Notes: generated by a model not told the origin, from the sequence alone. DNA of 64,000 nt from Acinetobacter sp. NIPH 298 (GCF_000369505.1 NZ_KB850053.1:338943-402942); one strand, 5' to 3'; shown: positions 16,728-26,931, counted from the stretch's first letter. Numbers and translations are program-made.

Positions 16728-18026
16728 TTAATAACCGAGTTCAGGCGCGACCGTAACTTTAGGTTTAAGCCCAACAAAGGGAGCTGGAGCACCAATAATC
16801 TCAGCAATTTTCATCGCAGAGGTGACCGCTGATTCTAAGATTGGCAAACCATCACATGACCATGAACCACAATAAAAGATTTTACGGTCGATATCTAAAT
16901 GACGTTGTTGAATCTGCTTATTCAGTGCGACGGTTTCTGAGTCAACCACAGCACGCGTCAGCTTCACCTTGGAAATAATTTTCTTTGGATCAATATCAAT
17001 CACAGGACACCATGTTTGGAACACTGCATTTTTACCAACTAAACTTGGCTCAATTGCATTGATCCAAACCGTGAATTGCTGACGGACAAACTTACGATCC
17101 ATCATATAACTCAATACCGCCCAATCTTTACGGCGCTCTGGCATCACGATTGGATCGGTATGAATGACGAGATCACCTTGCTCAAATCTGAACTTTTGTA
17201 GCAAGGCAATGTCATCGGCAAATTGAGGTTGCTTCAGGAAATTTTCGATGACAGGGGTTGGCGTTGCAATCACTACACGATTAAAAAGCTGGCTTTCACC
17301 TTGCTCATTTTCAACCAAGATTTGTTCGCCTTGTTGTTCTACTTTTTGCACAGGTGAACCACTGTGAATTTCAATCCCTTCAATTAAGCGGCTGACCAAA
17401 GCAGGTGTACCGCCCTTCATTCGTAACAAAGCTTCACCTTCAGTGAGTTGGCGAATAAATTCTAATAATGGTTTTGCGGGCCACTCACCAATGGTTTTGG
17501 GATGACAGGTGCAAATGGTATACAGAACAGGCATCACCGTACCATGCCAAAATACTTCCTCAATATGATATTGATTCATAAATTCAGCTAAAGTGATGTC
17601 TTGATTGTCTGATTTAAAGAATTGATGCACCGCAGTTTTGAGTTGCAACATGCCTTTAACCAGTCGCCAACCATATTGTTGGATGCCTTTACGGTTATTA
17701 ATGATCGGAAAATTACCAATGCGGCTACGCGACGTGGTCAACCATGTTTCAGTTCTGTCTTCAAATAACCAACTGCAGGCCATAAAAGTACGTACTGGGA
17801 ATGTTTCAATGCCCAAGTAGCTCGCCAAGCTCAGCGTATTTTTCCAAAGCTTTGGGTTCATCACACGTAAAGGTGCGTCAATGATCCCACCATCAAAATC
17901 GATACTATGACTATCCATGCCTCGACCAGCAAGTGCTTCGAATATCGTCACTTTATGTCCTGCATCATGTAGGATTCTGGCTGCAGCAAGCCCTGCCATT
18001 CCACTGCCTATAATTGCAATATCCAA
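16728..18026 (-). CDS. FAD-dependent oxidoreductase (amine oxidase fold)
   Basis: A 432-residue flavoprotein with the dinucleotide-binding motif IAIIGSGMAGLAAARILHDAG at the N-terminus and a second FAD contact IFYCGSWSCDGLPILESAVTSA near residues 390-410, as in the amine oxidase/phytoene-desaturase group. In many bacteria such an oxidoreductase neighbours a cyclopropane-synthase-like methyltransferase; here a class I methyltransferase follows one base after its stop. The substrate is not evident. The ATG at 18026 is used. Confidence 0.75.
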   Translation of the reverse strand: MDIAIIGSGMAGLAAARILHDAGHKVTIFEALAGRGMDSHSIDFDGGIIDAPLRVMNPKLWKNTLSLASYLGIETFPVRTFMACSWLFEDRTETWLTTSRSRIGNFPIINNRKGIQQYGWRLVKGMLQLKTAVHQFFKSDNQDITLAEFMNQYHIEEVFWHGTVMPVLYTICTCHPKTIGEWPAKPLLEFIRQLTEGEALLRMKGGTPALVSRLIEGIEIHSGSPVQKVEQQGEQILVENEQGESQLFNRVVIATPTPVIENFLKQPQFADDIALLQKFRFEQGDLVIHTDPIVMPERRKDWAVLSYMMDRKFVRQQFTVWINAIEPSLVGKNAVFQTWCPVIDIDPKKIISKVKLTRAVVDSETVALNKQIQQRHLDIDRKIFYCGSWSCDGLPILESAVTSAMKIAEIIGAPAPFVGLKPKVTVAPELGY

Positions 18027-18395
18027 AATTATGTCCCATCAGTTGATGATTTTTATTGATTATGACTGATCCTTAACCTAAATACGGTATTAAAAAATAC
18101 CAGATTCAGCATTAAAGTCAGAGTTTTGTCGAAATGTGGTTAATATCTGTTGTTACACTTTATCACAATTAAAATTTTAACCATAAACACATGAAATTAT
18201 TAAATTTATTATATAAAAACAGCAATAATTATACAGATCCGTCTTTATTTATCCATTTTTTGTACTTGAAAGGCTTTGCAAAGGACAAAAATCGCGCTAT
18301 TCTGATTAAACAATAACGAGAACTAAGTCACATAACAAGCTGAATAATTATAAGTGACATAATATTAAAAAAATCAATAGAGCACCATTTACACC
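18027..18395. other. Noncoding gap upstream of FAD oxidoreductase
   Basis: AT-rich; no ORF or RNA seen. It should contain the promoter of the leftward oxidoreductase-methyltransferase pair. Confidence 0.3.
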
Positions 18396-18430
18396 GAAAG
18401 CCCGAGACTCTAATGGAGTTTCGGGCTTTC
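18396..18430. terminator. Terminator after pirin gene
   Basis: GAAAGCCCGAGACTC (18396-18410) and GAGTTTCGGGCTTTC (18416-18430) pair with a five-base loop, one G-T wobble. It lies after the leftward pirin gene's stop; the T-runs are short. Confidence 0.6.
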
Positions 18431-18456
18431 TTATAGATAACTGATTAATAAATGAA

Positions 18457-19323
18457 TTAACTCGCTATTCCTCCAAATTTACCACGATTAAAATCATTAA
18501 TCGCTTCCATTATTTCGGCTTTGCTATTCATCACAAATGGGCCATAACCTTCAATTGGCTCATTCAGTGGCTGACCTGTCAAAATCAGGAATTTGCTGTT
18601 TTGTTGGGCCTTGATATTAAAATCAATCTCATCACGACTTAAAACCACCAAACTTGGTGCTTCAATCGTTTGAGTTTCATTGAATACCACCTCTCCTGAA
18701 AGCAACACAAACAATGCGCTATGCCCTTCCGTCACATAAAAGGTATGTGCTTGACCTTCAACTAAAGTTCCATCCCATACATTAACAGGGCTAAATGTGC
18801 TTGCTGCACCTGCCGTATCCTGATATTCACCAGCAATGACGCGTAATTCACTTCCGACATCATCAAGCGCAATACTTTGGATTTGGCTAGCTTCAATGGC
18901 TTGATATTTTGCTGGTGTCATTTTTGAATGCGCTGGCAAATTTACCCAGAGTTGTACCATTTCAAATAAACCACCCTGCTGAGCAAACTCAGGAGAATGA
19001 AACTCTTGATGCAAGATCCCTGCACCAGCTGTCATCCATTGCACATCGCCCGCTTGAATGGTTCCACCACCACCCGCAGAATCTTTATGTGTCACCTCAC
19101 CTTGGTAGGCAATAGTGACTGTCTCAAAACCGCGATGTGGATGTGAACCCACACCATGTTGTGCTGTGGTTGGATCAAACCGATATGGCGCAGCATAATC
19201 CAAGAGTAAAAATGGACTAATACTTTGTCCTAAACGGTCGTAGGAAAATAAGTTATAGACGGGAAAACCATCGCCGACCCAGTGCATCTGCTTATTTTGA
19301 TACACACCGAGAATTTTTTTCAT
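18457..19323 (-). CDS. Pirin family protein
   Basis: A 288-residue bicupin of the pirin family. The N-terminal cupin carries the metal ligands in HPHRGFETVTIAYQGEV and GAGILHQEF (two His, then His and Glu). Some pirins have quercetinase activity, others act as redox regulators; the sequence does not decide. The gene is divergent from a YcaC-type hydrolase gene, which is followed by a LysR regulator, a grouping that suggests shared control. The ATG at 19323 is preceded by AGGAG. Confidence 0.9.
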   Translation of the reverse strand: MKKILGVYQNKQMHWVGDGFPVYNLFSYDRLGQSISPFLLLDYAAPYRFDPTTAQHGVGSHPHRGFETVTIAYQGEVTHKDSAGGGGTIQAGDVQWMTAGAGILHQEFHSPEFAQQGGLFEMVQLWVNLPAHSKMTPAKYQAIEASQIQSIALDDVGSELRVIAGEYQDTAGAASTFSPVNVWDGTLVEGQAHTFYVTEGHSALFVLLSGEVVFNETQTIEAPSLVVLSRDEIDFNIKAQQNSKFLILTGQPLNEPIEGYGPFVMNSKAEIMEAINDFNRGKFGGIAS

Positions 19324-19612
19324 TTGGTTTCTCCTGTAAGGTAGAAGTTCTGTTATTAATATAGATTGTACGCTTCAGCGAGGACGGCTTATAGACATAG
19401 ATTGACAACACATTATTCTATATATGGGACAATCAGATTAATAAAAACCACATGAGTAGCTAGAATCATCAATCATCCTATTTTTGATATTCATAATCTC
19501 ATTTCTTAGACTTCATTCAACTTATAAATTTAGCTAGCATCATTTTGAGCAATACGAAAAAGAGATCATCTACGCTCTTATTCATTTTACAAAAACATGA
19601 GGAATACCACTA

Positions 19613-20239
19613 ATGAGTCAAGACTATATTCGCCTAGACAAAGACAATGCGGCTGTACTACTGGTCGATCATCAAACAGGTTTACTGTCTCTAGTTCGTG
19701 ATATTGATCCGGATAAATTTAAGAATAATGTATTGGCACTGGCAAATGCCGCGAAATATTTTAATTTACCTACCATTTTAACTACAAGCTTTGAAAATGG
19801 TCCAAATGGTCCGTTGGTTCCAGAACTCAAAGAAATATTCCCAGACGCACCTTACATCGCTCGTCCGGGTCAAATTAACGCATGGGACAATGAAGACTTT
19901 GTAAAAGCCGTCAAAGCGACAGGTAAAAAGCAATTGATTATTGCAGGTGTCGTCACCGAAGTATGTGTCGCTTTCCCTACGCTTTCAGCACTTGCAGAAG
20001 AATTTGAAGTGTTTGTGATTACTGATGCATCGGGGACATTTAATGCCTTAACCCGCGACGCTGCTTGGGATCGTATGTCTAGCGCAGGCGCACAAATGAT
20101 GACTTGGTTTGGCATGGCGTGTGAATTGCATCGTGACTGGCGTAATGATATCGAAGGTTTAGGTGCATTGTTCTCAAATCATATCCCTGACTATCGCAAC
20201 CTGATCAATAGTTACAATCAAAACACCTCACAAAAATAA
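19613..20239 (+). CDS. ycaC: Isochorismatase-like hydrolase (YcaC type)
   Basis: A 208-residue cysteine hydrolase of the isochorismatase superfamily, closest in form to YcaC. Asp19 in LLVDHQTG and Cys118 in GVVTEVCVAF fit the catalytic positions; the third, usually Lys, falls on Arg84 in this reading, which is worth checking. The natural substrate of YcaC is unknown. It lies between the divergent pirin gene and a LysR regulator. The ATG at 19613 has GAGGAA about 12 bases upstream. Confidence 0.8.
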   Translation: MSQDYIRLDKDNAAVLLVDHQTGLLSLVRDIDPDKFKNNVLALANAAKYFNLPTILTTSFENGPNGPLVPELKEIFPDAPYIARPGQINAWDNEDFVKAVKATGKKQLIIAGVVTEVCVAFPTLSALAEEFEVFVITDASGTFNALTRDAAWDRMSSAGAQMMTWFGMACELHRDWRNDIEGLGALFSNHIPDYRNLINSYNQNTSQK

Positions 20240-20250
20240 AATGTTCAATA

Positions 20251-20284
20251 AAGATTAGAATAGTCAATGCTATTCTAATCTTTA
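20251..20284 (+). terminator. Perfect hairpin between ycaC and LysR gene
   Basis: AAAGATTAGAATAG (20251-20264) pairs perfectly with CTATTCTAATCTTT (20271-20284), loop TCAATG. It is AT-rich with a weak T-run, so it is a possible terminator or regulatory dyad for the next gene. Confidence 0.5.
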
Positions 20285-20310
20285 ACCTTTATAGGATTTC
20301 ATTTGCCGTG

Positions 20311-21234
20311 ATGAACTCATTTGATGACTTTTACTATTTCTATCTCGTGGTAAAACATGGCGGCTTTAGTGCAGCCAGTGAAGCGGAAAATATCAGCAAA
20401 TCCAAACTGAGTCGACGTATTATTGATCTAGAAAATAAGTTCAATGTAAGTCTGATTCAAAGAACTACACGGCATTTTAAAGTCACCGAACTCGGACAAG
20501 AGTTTTATGAAGAGTGTTGCAAGGTGATTGCTCAAGTTGAATGTGCTGAAAATGTATTGCTCAAACAAAAAAGTGAACCTCAAGGTTTGGTCAAAATTAG
20601 CTGTCCGCCTTTAATGATGCATTTTCAAGTACGCAAGTTATTGAATCAATTTTTAAAAAACCATCCCAAAGTTGAAATCTCCTTAGAACTCACCAGCCGC
20701 CGTGTCGACGTATTACATGATGATATTGATATCGCGATCCGAACCAACTTTGAACCCACTGAAGATTCAAGCCTGATTGTTCGTGATGTGATCCGCACTG
20801 AACATTGTTTGGTTGCAGCCCCCGAATTATTACAAGGCAAACAGATCCAACATTATTCAGAATTACAAGATTACCCGAGTGTCGCTTTGGGCATTCAGAA
20901 AAATCAATATGTTTGGCACTTATGCAGCGTGAATCGTGATGAAACGGTTGATGTTCCTTATTCACCTCGAGTAAAAAGTAATGATTTAGCTGGCGTGTAT
21001 TATGCGGTAAGTGATGGCATCGGCATCGCAGACCTACCCTATTTAACCGTGCAAGCCGATATTGAGAAGGGCAAACTAATTCATATTCTCCCTGAATGGA
21101 AATCCAATCGAGGAACGGTTCAGTTGGTCTATGCGTCACGAAAAGGACAACGCTTGGTGGTTGAAAAGCTTATCGACACGTTAATCGATGGACTTCGTCA
21201 ACTGGCAGAAACAGACAGCGGTTATAGCCTATAG
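20311..21234 (+). CDS. LysR-family transcriptional regulator
   Basis: A 307-residue LysR regulator. The N-terminal HTH reads FSAASEAENISKSKLSRRIIDLE (about residues 20-42), followed by the linker helix and a periplasmic-binding-protein-like effector domain from about 90. The ATG at 20311 is chosen; a GTG directly before it is equally possible. Its likely targets are the adjacent ycaC-type and pirin genes (inference from position). Confidence 0.9.
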   Translation: MNSFDDFYYFYLVVKHGGFSAASEAENISKSKLSRRIIDLENKFNVSLIQRTTRHFKVTELGQEFYEECCKVIAQVECAENVLLKQKSEPQGLVKISCPPLMMHFQVRKLLNQFLKNHPKVEISLELTSRRVDVLHDDIDIAIRTNFEPTEDSSLIVRDVIRTEHCLVAAPELLQGKQIQHYSELQDYPSVALGIQKNQYVWHLCSVNRDETVDVPYSPRVKSNDLAGVYYAVSDGIGIADLPYLTVQADIEKGKLIHILPEWKSNRGTVQLVYASRKGQRLVVEKLIDTLIDGLRQLAETDSGYSL

Positions 21235-21280
21235 TTTAAAAAATAGGAAATTATTGCTTCTACGCCATAACTAAAACAAA

Positions 21281-21309
21281 AAAGGCATAAAACTCAGTTT
21301 TATGCCTTT
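21281..21309. terminator. Bidirectional terminator, LysR gene / ssb
   Basis: AAAGGCATAAAAC pairs with GTTTTATGCCTTT (21281-21293 with 21297-21309), with A- and T-runs. It sits between the convergent LysR and ssb genes. Confidence 0.8.
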
Positions 21310-21331
21310 TTAATATTTCTAAGCTTGCGAT

Positions 21332-21898
21332 TTAAAATGGTAAATCATCATCTAAATCAGCAGGTGCTGTCGCAGCAGGTTGTGGTGCAGATTTTGGTGT
21401 ATTAAAACCATTACCCGCTTGTGGATTGCCCGCATAATTGCCTTGACCCTGGCCACCTTGGTTATTGTTGTTATAACCTGTATTTTGGTAACCACCACCT
21501 TGATTATTATTGTTATTAAAACGTGGTTGGTTGAAATCGCCACCGCTTTGTTCACTACTTTGCTGACGTGAATCCAACATTTGCATTTGATCGCCACGAA
21601 TTTCTGTGGTGTAACGCTCTTGACCATTTTGGTCTGTCCATTGGCGGGTACGCAATGAACCTTCGATGTACACTTTTGAGCCTTTGCGCAAATATTGCTG
21701 CGCGATTTCACCTAAACGGTTATGCAATACAATACGATGCCACTCAGTCTGTTCTTTACGTTCGCCCGTACTTTTATCTGTCCACGATTCACTTGTTGCA
21801 ATCGAGAACTGTGTGAGCGAGCCACCATTTGGAAAAGTTTTTGTTTCAGGATCTTTACCCAAAGTACCGACTAAAATTACTTTATTCACACCACGCAT
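21332..21898 (-). CDS. ssb: Single-stranded DNA-binding protein
   Basis: A 188-residue SSB. The OB-fold covers about 1-110 ([18 protein letters not shown] at the start, [16 protein letters not shown]). A Gly/Asn/Gln-rich flexible linker covers about 115-175, and the conserved acidic tail ends in DDDLPF, which recruits repair and replication partners. It coats single-stranded DNA in replication, recombination and repair. It lies 51 bases after an MFS gene in the same direction. Confidence 0.97.
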   Translation of the reverse strand: MRGVNKVILVGTLGKDPETKTFPNGGSLTQFSIATSESWTDKSTGERKEQTEWHRIVLHNRLGEIAQQYLRKGSKVYIEGSLRTRQWTDQNGQERYTTEIRGDQMQMLDSRQQSSEQSGGDFNQPRFNNNNNQGGGYQNTGYNNNNQGGQGQGNYAGNPQAGNGFNTPKSAPQPAATAPADLDDDLPF

Positions 21899-21949
21899 TA
21901 GCTGTCATCATCCTATGTATTTCTGTGTTTTACTTTATAAGAGTTATGC

Positions 21950-23314
21950 TTAAATGGCTAGCTCTTTCCCCAACAGCTGCGTTAAATCATGTCGCGCGGC
22001 AGCATCTAAGCACTGTTTATCGACTTTAATATAAGCAACTTGCTGATCAGGCATCACCACAACTTCTTCAATACCACGAATTGCCAATAGTTTAGAAGTC
22101 CACTCATCCATTTGTTTAATTTCAGGTAATGTAAACACCACTGAAGACAAATAACGCGGCTGGGCGAGACGAAAACTAATCAACAGCCACAGTATAGCAA
22201 TGACTGTCAGCACACTCCAACCCAGTGCAGTATTCTGTAACATGATCAATTGACCACCCAAAATACCACCACAAAATGCACCTAAAAATTGGGCACTGGC
22301 ATTCACCCCCATCGCAGTCGCTTTGGATTGCAGCGGTGCCGATTTAGACAACCACGATGGCAATAGCGCTTCCATCACATTAAACGCAATAAAGAAAATA
22401 CCCAAACCTGCCAATAACAGATATTTTGATTCATAACCAAAAATCAAAATAAAGAGTCCGAGAATAATCCCTGCGATTGCAGACAAGAAAATGCCGCGCA
22501 TTTTGCGATATTTTTCAGCAATGATAATGCTTGGAAAAGCAAAAAACAGACTAATCAGCAAGAGCGGCAAATACACCCAACCATGCTGTGCCAATGGTAT
22601 TTGTGCATATTCGATTAATTGTGACGGTACATATAAAAACATCGCGGTTAAAAGTAAATGTAAAGAAAAAACAGAAACATGCAGGCGATTCAAATCGGCC
22701 ATTTGAATAACTTGTCTGAGCTGTGGCAAATAGCCTTGTTGAAAATTTCGATGATGACGAGTGACTTTGGGAACCAACGACAACATCACGATCGCAATCA
22801 GGCCCATCAGTGTGGTAACCCAAAACAGCCCTGAGATTCCCACGAGATGAGTCAACCAAGGACCTAGGCTAAAGGCGACCACAAATGACAGACCGATACT
22901 CATGCCCATAATCGCCATGGCTTTAGTGCGTTGCTCTTCACGCGTCACATCTGCCAGCAAAGCCATGACCACCGCAGAAACCGCGCCAGCACCTGCAATC
23001 GCACGTCCAATAATCACCCCATAAATAGTTTCTGACATGGCCGCAATCGCACCGCCGAGTGCAAACAACAATAAGCCAAGGATGACCAAAGGCTTACGAT
23101 TAAACCGATCAGCCAGCAAACTAAATGGAATTTGTAATAGTGCTTGGGTCAGTCCATATACGCCGACTGCCAAACCGATCAATGCAGGTGTTGCATACTG
23201 ATATGATTGTCCTGCAACCGCAAATACAGGAATAATCATAAACAAGCCCAACATGCGTAAGGCAAAGATGCTACTTAAGGCAAAGGTTGAACGGCGTTCT
23301 AAAGCATTCATCAT
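21950..23314 (-). CDS. MFS transporter with C-terminal YAM domain (YajR-like)
   Basis: A 454-residue major facilitator with 12 membrane segments. Motif A is seen as FSLLADRFNRKPL between helices 2 and 3. The last 65 residues (LPEIKQMDEWTSKLLAI to the end) form a cytoplasmic ferredoxin-like domain, as in E. coli YajR. The substrate is unknown; the family is treated as proton-driven drug efflux. It is transcribed toward ssb. The start is MMNALERR at 23314. Confidence 0.85.
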   Translation of the reverse strand: MMNALERRSTFALSSIFALRMLGLFMIIPVFAVAGQSYQYATPALIGLAVGVYGLTQALLQIPFSLLADRFNRKPLVILGLLLFALGGAIAAMSETIYGVIIGRAIAGAGAVSAVVMALLADVTREEQRTKAMAIMGMSIGLSFVVAFSLGPWLTHLVGISGLFWVTTLMGLIAIVMLSLVPKVTRHHRNFQQGYLPQLRQVIQMADLNRLHVSVFSLHLLLTAMFLYVPSQLIEYAQIPLAQHGWVYLPLLLISLFFAFPSIIIAEKYRKMRGIFLSAIAGIILGLFILIFGYESKYLLLAGLGIFFIAFNVMEALLPSWLSKSAPLQSKATAMGVNASAQFLGAFCGGILGGQLIMLQNTALGWSVLTVIAILWLLISFRLAQPRYLSSVVFTLPEIKQMDEWTSKLLAIRGIEEVVVMPDQQVAYIKVDKQCLDAAARHDLTQLLGKELAI

Positions 23315-23393
23315 TTCAAGATACTAAAACTGGCTCAGCGGATTATAAGCCATCCGCTCACAAAGCGTTAAATAAAAACACAACCAAAAAATT

Positions 23394-23410
23394 AAAAAGG
23401 GACGTTCCCG
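23394..23410 (-). terminator. Terminator after DUF475 gene
   Basis: On the minus strand GGGA-ACG-TCCC is followed by TTTTTAATTTTT. The stem is short but GC-rich and well placed, about 40 bases after the DUF475 stop. Confidence 0.5.
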
Positions 23411-23450
23411 CCCCTTCATATCATGCTAATTCAGTAAACTGAATTCAAGC

Positions 23451-24533
23451 TTAAGACAATTGTTGCTGTCGCTTGTTATATTGAATAGAAGCGATCACCG
23501 CCCAAACAATAAATGCCACACCAATCAAACCTGTCACCACTTCTGGTACATGCACACCCGTACCACTGGTAATCATGATAAAGGCCAAAGCACCAATCGC
23601 ATAATGCGCGCCATGTTCTAGGAAAATATAAGCCTCTAAAGTACCCTTCTCGACCAAATAAATCGTCATCGAACGCACGAAGATCGCACCAATCGCTAGA
23701 CCGAGCATGATGATTACCACATCACTGGTAATCGCAAACGCACCAATGACGCCATCGAAACTGAAAGATGCATCGAGCACTTCTAAATACAAGAAACCAC
23801 CAATCCCTGCTTTTACCATACCTTTCGAGGCACCATCAGCACCGTGGGTTACTGCATTTCCATTGTCATCCACTTCAGGTTCACCACCCAGTAAATGACT
23901 TAAGACTTTCACGCCAATGTAAACCACAATGCCCCAAATACCCGCCATGGTCACAACCAAACGCTTCGCTTCATCGACATGCGCAGCCATAATCAACATC
24001 GCCACTAAAGCGATAAAGACCGACATTGCAGGTACGCTAGCCAGATGGGCTAACTTGGATTCAATCCAACGGAACCAATGGGTTTCTTTTTCATCATCAA
24101 AGAAAAAGTTTAAAAACACCATTAACAGGAATGTGCCACCAAAGGCAGCAATCTCAGGATGATGCTCCATGAGGCGAGCAGAGTATGCCATTGGATCATT
24201 CAGTGCCAATTTCACCACTTCCATCATGCCCATATCTGCGGTTACAGCCACGATCAAGATTGGGAAGATCAAGCGCATGCCAAATACAGCAACTAAAATA
24301 CCGACGGTTAAGAACAGCATCTTCCAGAAGTGATTCCAGTTACGTAACACCGAGGCATTCACCACGGCATTATCAAACGAGAGCGAAACTTCCATAATTG
24401 CTAAAATAACAGTAATGGTTAAGGCTTTGAGCATGGTTGACACACCCGCCTCAGGGCCATGCGTATAGCCCCAATAAGCGGACAGTGCCAAGCACACAAT
24501 CGTAAAGAATATTGAAAAACGGAAATGCTTCAT
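23451..24533 (-). CDS. DUF475/TerC-like integral membrane protein
   Basis: A 360-residue polytopic membrane protein of the DUF475 group, related to TerC. Both halves carry the family motif with acidic residues in a membrane helix: EVSLSFDNAVV and LDASFSFDGVIGAF. TerC-like proteins are linked to metal (manganese) export and tellurite tolerance; the role of DUF475 is not established. Monocistronic, with its own terminator. Confidence 0.85.
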   Translation of the reverse strand: MKHFRFSIFFTIVCLALSAYWGYTHGPEAGVSTMLKALTITVILAIMEVSLSFDNAVVNASVLRNWNHFWKMLFLTVGILVAVFGMRLIFPILIVAVTADMGMMEVVKLALNDPMAYSARLMEHHPEIAAFGGTFLLMVFLNFFFDDEKETHWFRWIESKLAHLASVPAMSVFIALVAMLIMAAHVDEAKRLVVTMAGIWGIVVYIGVKVLSHLLGGEPEVDDNGNAVTHGADGASKGMVKAGIGGFLYLEVLDASFSFDGVIGAFAITSDVVIIMLGLAIGAIFVRSMTIYLVEKGTLEAYIFLEHGAHYAIGALAFIMITSGTGVHVPEVVTGLIGVAFIVWAVIASIQYNKRQQQLS

Positions 24534-24708
24534 GAGCAGCCTTTTATTCGAAATTGTTGGGTCATAAAAATGTGTCTATTGTAGGCGAGTTTTTGCCGAA
24601 AGATAGTGCAGATTGTTGGAGTTATTTTGAGATCAAAAGCGATTAAAACGGAGTTCTGTTATAGTTTGAACAAGATGCATTTTTATCATTTTCTAACAGG
24701 TTCAATTG

Positions 24709-25383
24709 ATGACTTTTTCCCAGACACTTTGGCAACGCAACCATGATTTATATCAACAAATTTTAGCCTTGCCCTTTAACCAAGAACTTGCTGCGGGAAC
24801 CTTGGATCGTACGGTTTTTTGTCATTATGTGATTCAAGATGCACATTATTTATTGGCTTATGGTCGTGCGCTTGCGGTTGCTGCCGCAAAAGCCTTTGAT
24901 GCAGATGATGTGATTCAATTTTCTGAGGCTGCCAAAATTGCGATCATTGTCGAACGCAGTTTGCATAATGATTTTATGCAGGAATTTGACGTCACTAAAA
25001 CCGAATTTGAAAACACGCCGTTGACACTCGCTTGCCATCATTACACCTCTTTCCTGACAGCGACCGCTTGGTCAGAAAGCTATCCCGTGATTTTGGCAGC
25101 ACTACTGCCTTGTTTCTGGATTTACGCGGAAGTGGGGAAAGACATCGTGAGCCAATCGGTTGCGAATAATCCGTACCAAGCATGGATAGATACTTATGCA
25201 GGTGAAGAATTTAATACAGCGGTACGCAATGTGATAGCAACCGTGGATAAAGTAGCGGCGCGCTGTGATGAAGATACTTTAGCAAAAATGCACGCAGCTT
25301 ATACCATGGGTGCAAAACTGGAATGGTTGTTTTGGGACAGTGCCTATCAAAAACGTCAATGGTTCGGTTTAGACAACATTTAA
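24709..25383 (+). CDS. tenA: TenA-type aminopyrimidine aminohydrolase
   Basis: A 224-residue TenA/thiaminase II. Counting from the ATG at 24709 places the nucleophile at Cys135 (ALLPCFWIYAEVG) and an Asp at 44 (VIQDAHY), the same numbers as in characterised TenA enzymes. These hydrolyse 4-amino-5-aminomethyl-2-methylpyrimidine to salvage the thiamine pyrimidine. A TTG just upstream is an alternative start. No thiamine riboswitch is visible upstream, so regulation is unclear. Confidence 0.88.
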   Translation: MTFSQTLWQRNHDLYQQILALPFNQELAAGTLDRTVFCHYVIQDAHYLLAYGRALAVAAAKAFDADDVIQFSEAAKIAIIVERSLHNDFMQEFDVTKTEFENTPLTLACHHYTSFLTATAWSESYPVILAALLPCFWIYAEVGKDIVSQSVANNPYQAWIDTYAGEEFNTAVRNVIATVDKVAARCDEDTLAKMHAAYTMGAKLEWLFWDSAYQKRQWFGLDNI

Positions 25384-25408
25384 CCGATTAAAATCATTTA
25401 TATCGTCG

Positions 25409-25433
25409 TAAAAAAGCCCCAATTAAGGGGCTT
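25409..25433 (-). terminator. Terminator hairpin between tenA and DUF1304 genes
   Basis: AAGCCCC (25414-25420) pairs with GGGGCTT (25427-25433); the T-run lies on the minus strand, so it chiefly ends the leftward DUF1304 transcript. A second perfect eight-base-pair hairpin (25438-25445 with 25453-25460) lies beside it. Confidence 0.6.
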
Positions 25434-25527
25434 AGTCGTATATCGTATCGTCCGATATACTGTATGAGGCTCATCTCAAACTGATTGCATTAAAACACAA
25501 ACGAGATCGAGTGAATACCTTTATCCA

Positions 25528-25881
25528 TTAAAAAAAGTTAACCGCAATTAAAGCAATCAATGCCGGCACAGCTTGAATATAAATAATCTTTTTACTGGCG
25601 GTCAGCCCACCATAAATACCAGCCACCAACACACAGCCTAAAAAGAAATTCGCTAAAGGCAATGCGTAGCTTTCAGGTGCACACAACGACCACAATAAAC
25701 CTGCGGCAAGAAAACCATTATAAAGACCCTGATTTTGTGCCAAGACCTTGGTCAGTTGTGCTTTTTCCAAGCTATTACCAAATGCTTTTAAACCCGCGGG
25801 TTTATCCCACAAAAACATTTCAAGCACTAAAATATAAACATGCAATAAAGCAATCAATCCTACAAGCAGTTGTCCGATCAT
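25528..25881 (-). CDS. DUF1304 family membrane protein
   Basis: A 117-residue protein with four membrane segments, typical of DUF1304 (QNQGLYNGFLAAGLLW is the family signature). The function is unknown. The ATG at 25881 follows AAGGAAAA. It lies 70 bases downstream of the quinone-reductase gene in the same direction and may be read with it. Confidence 0.8.
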   Translation of the reverse strand: MIGQLLVGLIALLHVYILVLEMFLWDKPAGLKAFGNSLEKAQLTKVLAQNQGLYNGFLAAGLLWSLCAPESYALPLANFFLGCVLVAGIYGGLTASKKIIYIQAVPALIALIAVNFF

Positions 25882-25950
25882 ACTTTTTTCCTTTTTATTG
25901 TGTCTGAACTTAAACAGACCAACCGCGCGGCTGATCTGCTATCTTTCCAA

Positions 25951-26928
25951 TTATGGTTTTAATAATACTTTACCCTGACGAGCGCCCTGAGTCGCCTTCA
26001 GTGCAGCAGTTTTAATGTCATCAAAACTAAAAACACCCTCAACAGGTAAAGTCAGTTTCTTTTGTGTCGCAAGCGTTAACAGCTCAACAAACAACGCTTT
26101 TTTACGTTCTGCTGGCATTTCTTTATTGACCACACTTGCCCAAAAACCTTTCACCGTCGCTTGTTTGAATATCAAATCACCCGATGAAATCTGCATGGTT
26201 TCGCCCGTCATACTGCCAAATGAAACCAATAGACTATTTTCACTTAGCAAATTCAGCATCTCACCACTAGCCGTTCCACCGATTGAATCGACCCCAGCAA
26301 TCAGAGTTTGATCCGCATGAATGGCTTTGACTTGTTGCTTCCAATCCTCCTGATCAGTTGCAACCACATGTTGGATACCTAAAGCCTGCATCTCAGCAAT
26401 TGCATCTGTACGACGTACTAGGTTAATGACTTGTAAACCACGTGCCTGTGCAATCATGGCAACTGTTTTACCGACTGCGCCATTGGCGGTATTTTGAATC
26501 AACCATTGTTCTGCTTGAACATTCACGAAATCTAATAACATCAAGGCACTAATCGGCATCCCGATCAATTGTGCTGCTGTTTCATCATCAATCGCATCGT
26601 TTAAAGCAATGATACTGTGTGCAGGGGCAATAAAATATTCAGCCCAACTTCCATGGACACCAGCGACTGCTACACGTTGACCGAGTTTACTTTGATCAAC
26701 GCCTTCACCGACTGCATCGACAATACCTACCGCTTCGCTACCCCCAATCGCAGGTAGCGTCGGTTTATAGCCATAGCTACCACGCACGGTCCAAACATCA
26801 TGATTATGCATCGGAGACATGATGGTCTTGATACGTACTTCACCCGCTTTGGGTTCAGGTTGAGGCATATCACCTAACGCTAAAACGTCTACGGGTTCGC
26901 CAAATTGATGATGGATAATACTTTGCAT
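25951..26928 (-). CDS. Zinc-binding-type alcohol dehydrogenase / quinone reductase
   Basis: A 325-residue medium-chain reductase. The N-terminal GroES-like domain carries PAIGGSEAVGIVDAVGEGV; the nucleotide-binding part holds NTANGAVGKTVAMIAQARG (Rossmann turn). The catalytic and structural zinc cysteines are absent, so it fits the quinone/enoyl reductase side of the family, using NADPH. The TetR gene ends three bases upstream, indicating one operon under that repressor. Confidence 0.85.
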   Translation of the reverse strand: MQSIIHHQFGEPVDVLALGDMPQPEPKAGEVRIKTIMSPMHNHDVWTVRGSYGYKPTLPAIGGSEAVGIVDAVGEGVDQSKLGQRVAVAGVHGSWAEYFIAPAHSIIALNDAIDDETAAQLIGMPISALMLLDFVNVQAEQWLIQNTANGAVGKTVAMIAQARGLQVINLVRRTDAIAEMQALGIQHVVATDQEDWKQQVKAIHADQTLIAGVDSIGGTASGEMLNLLSENSLLVSFGSMTGETMQISSGDLIFKQATVKGFWASVVNKEMPAERKKALFVELLTLATQKKLTLPVEGVFSFDDIKTAALKATQGARQGKVLLKP

Positions 26929-26931
26929 AAT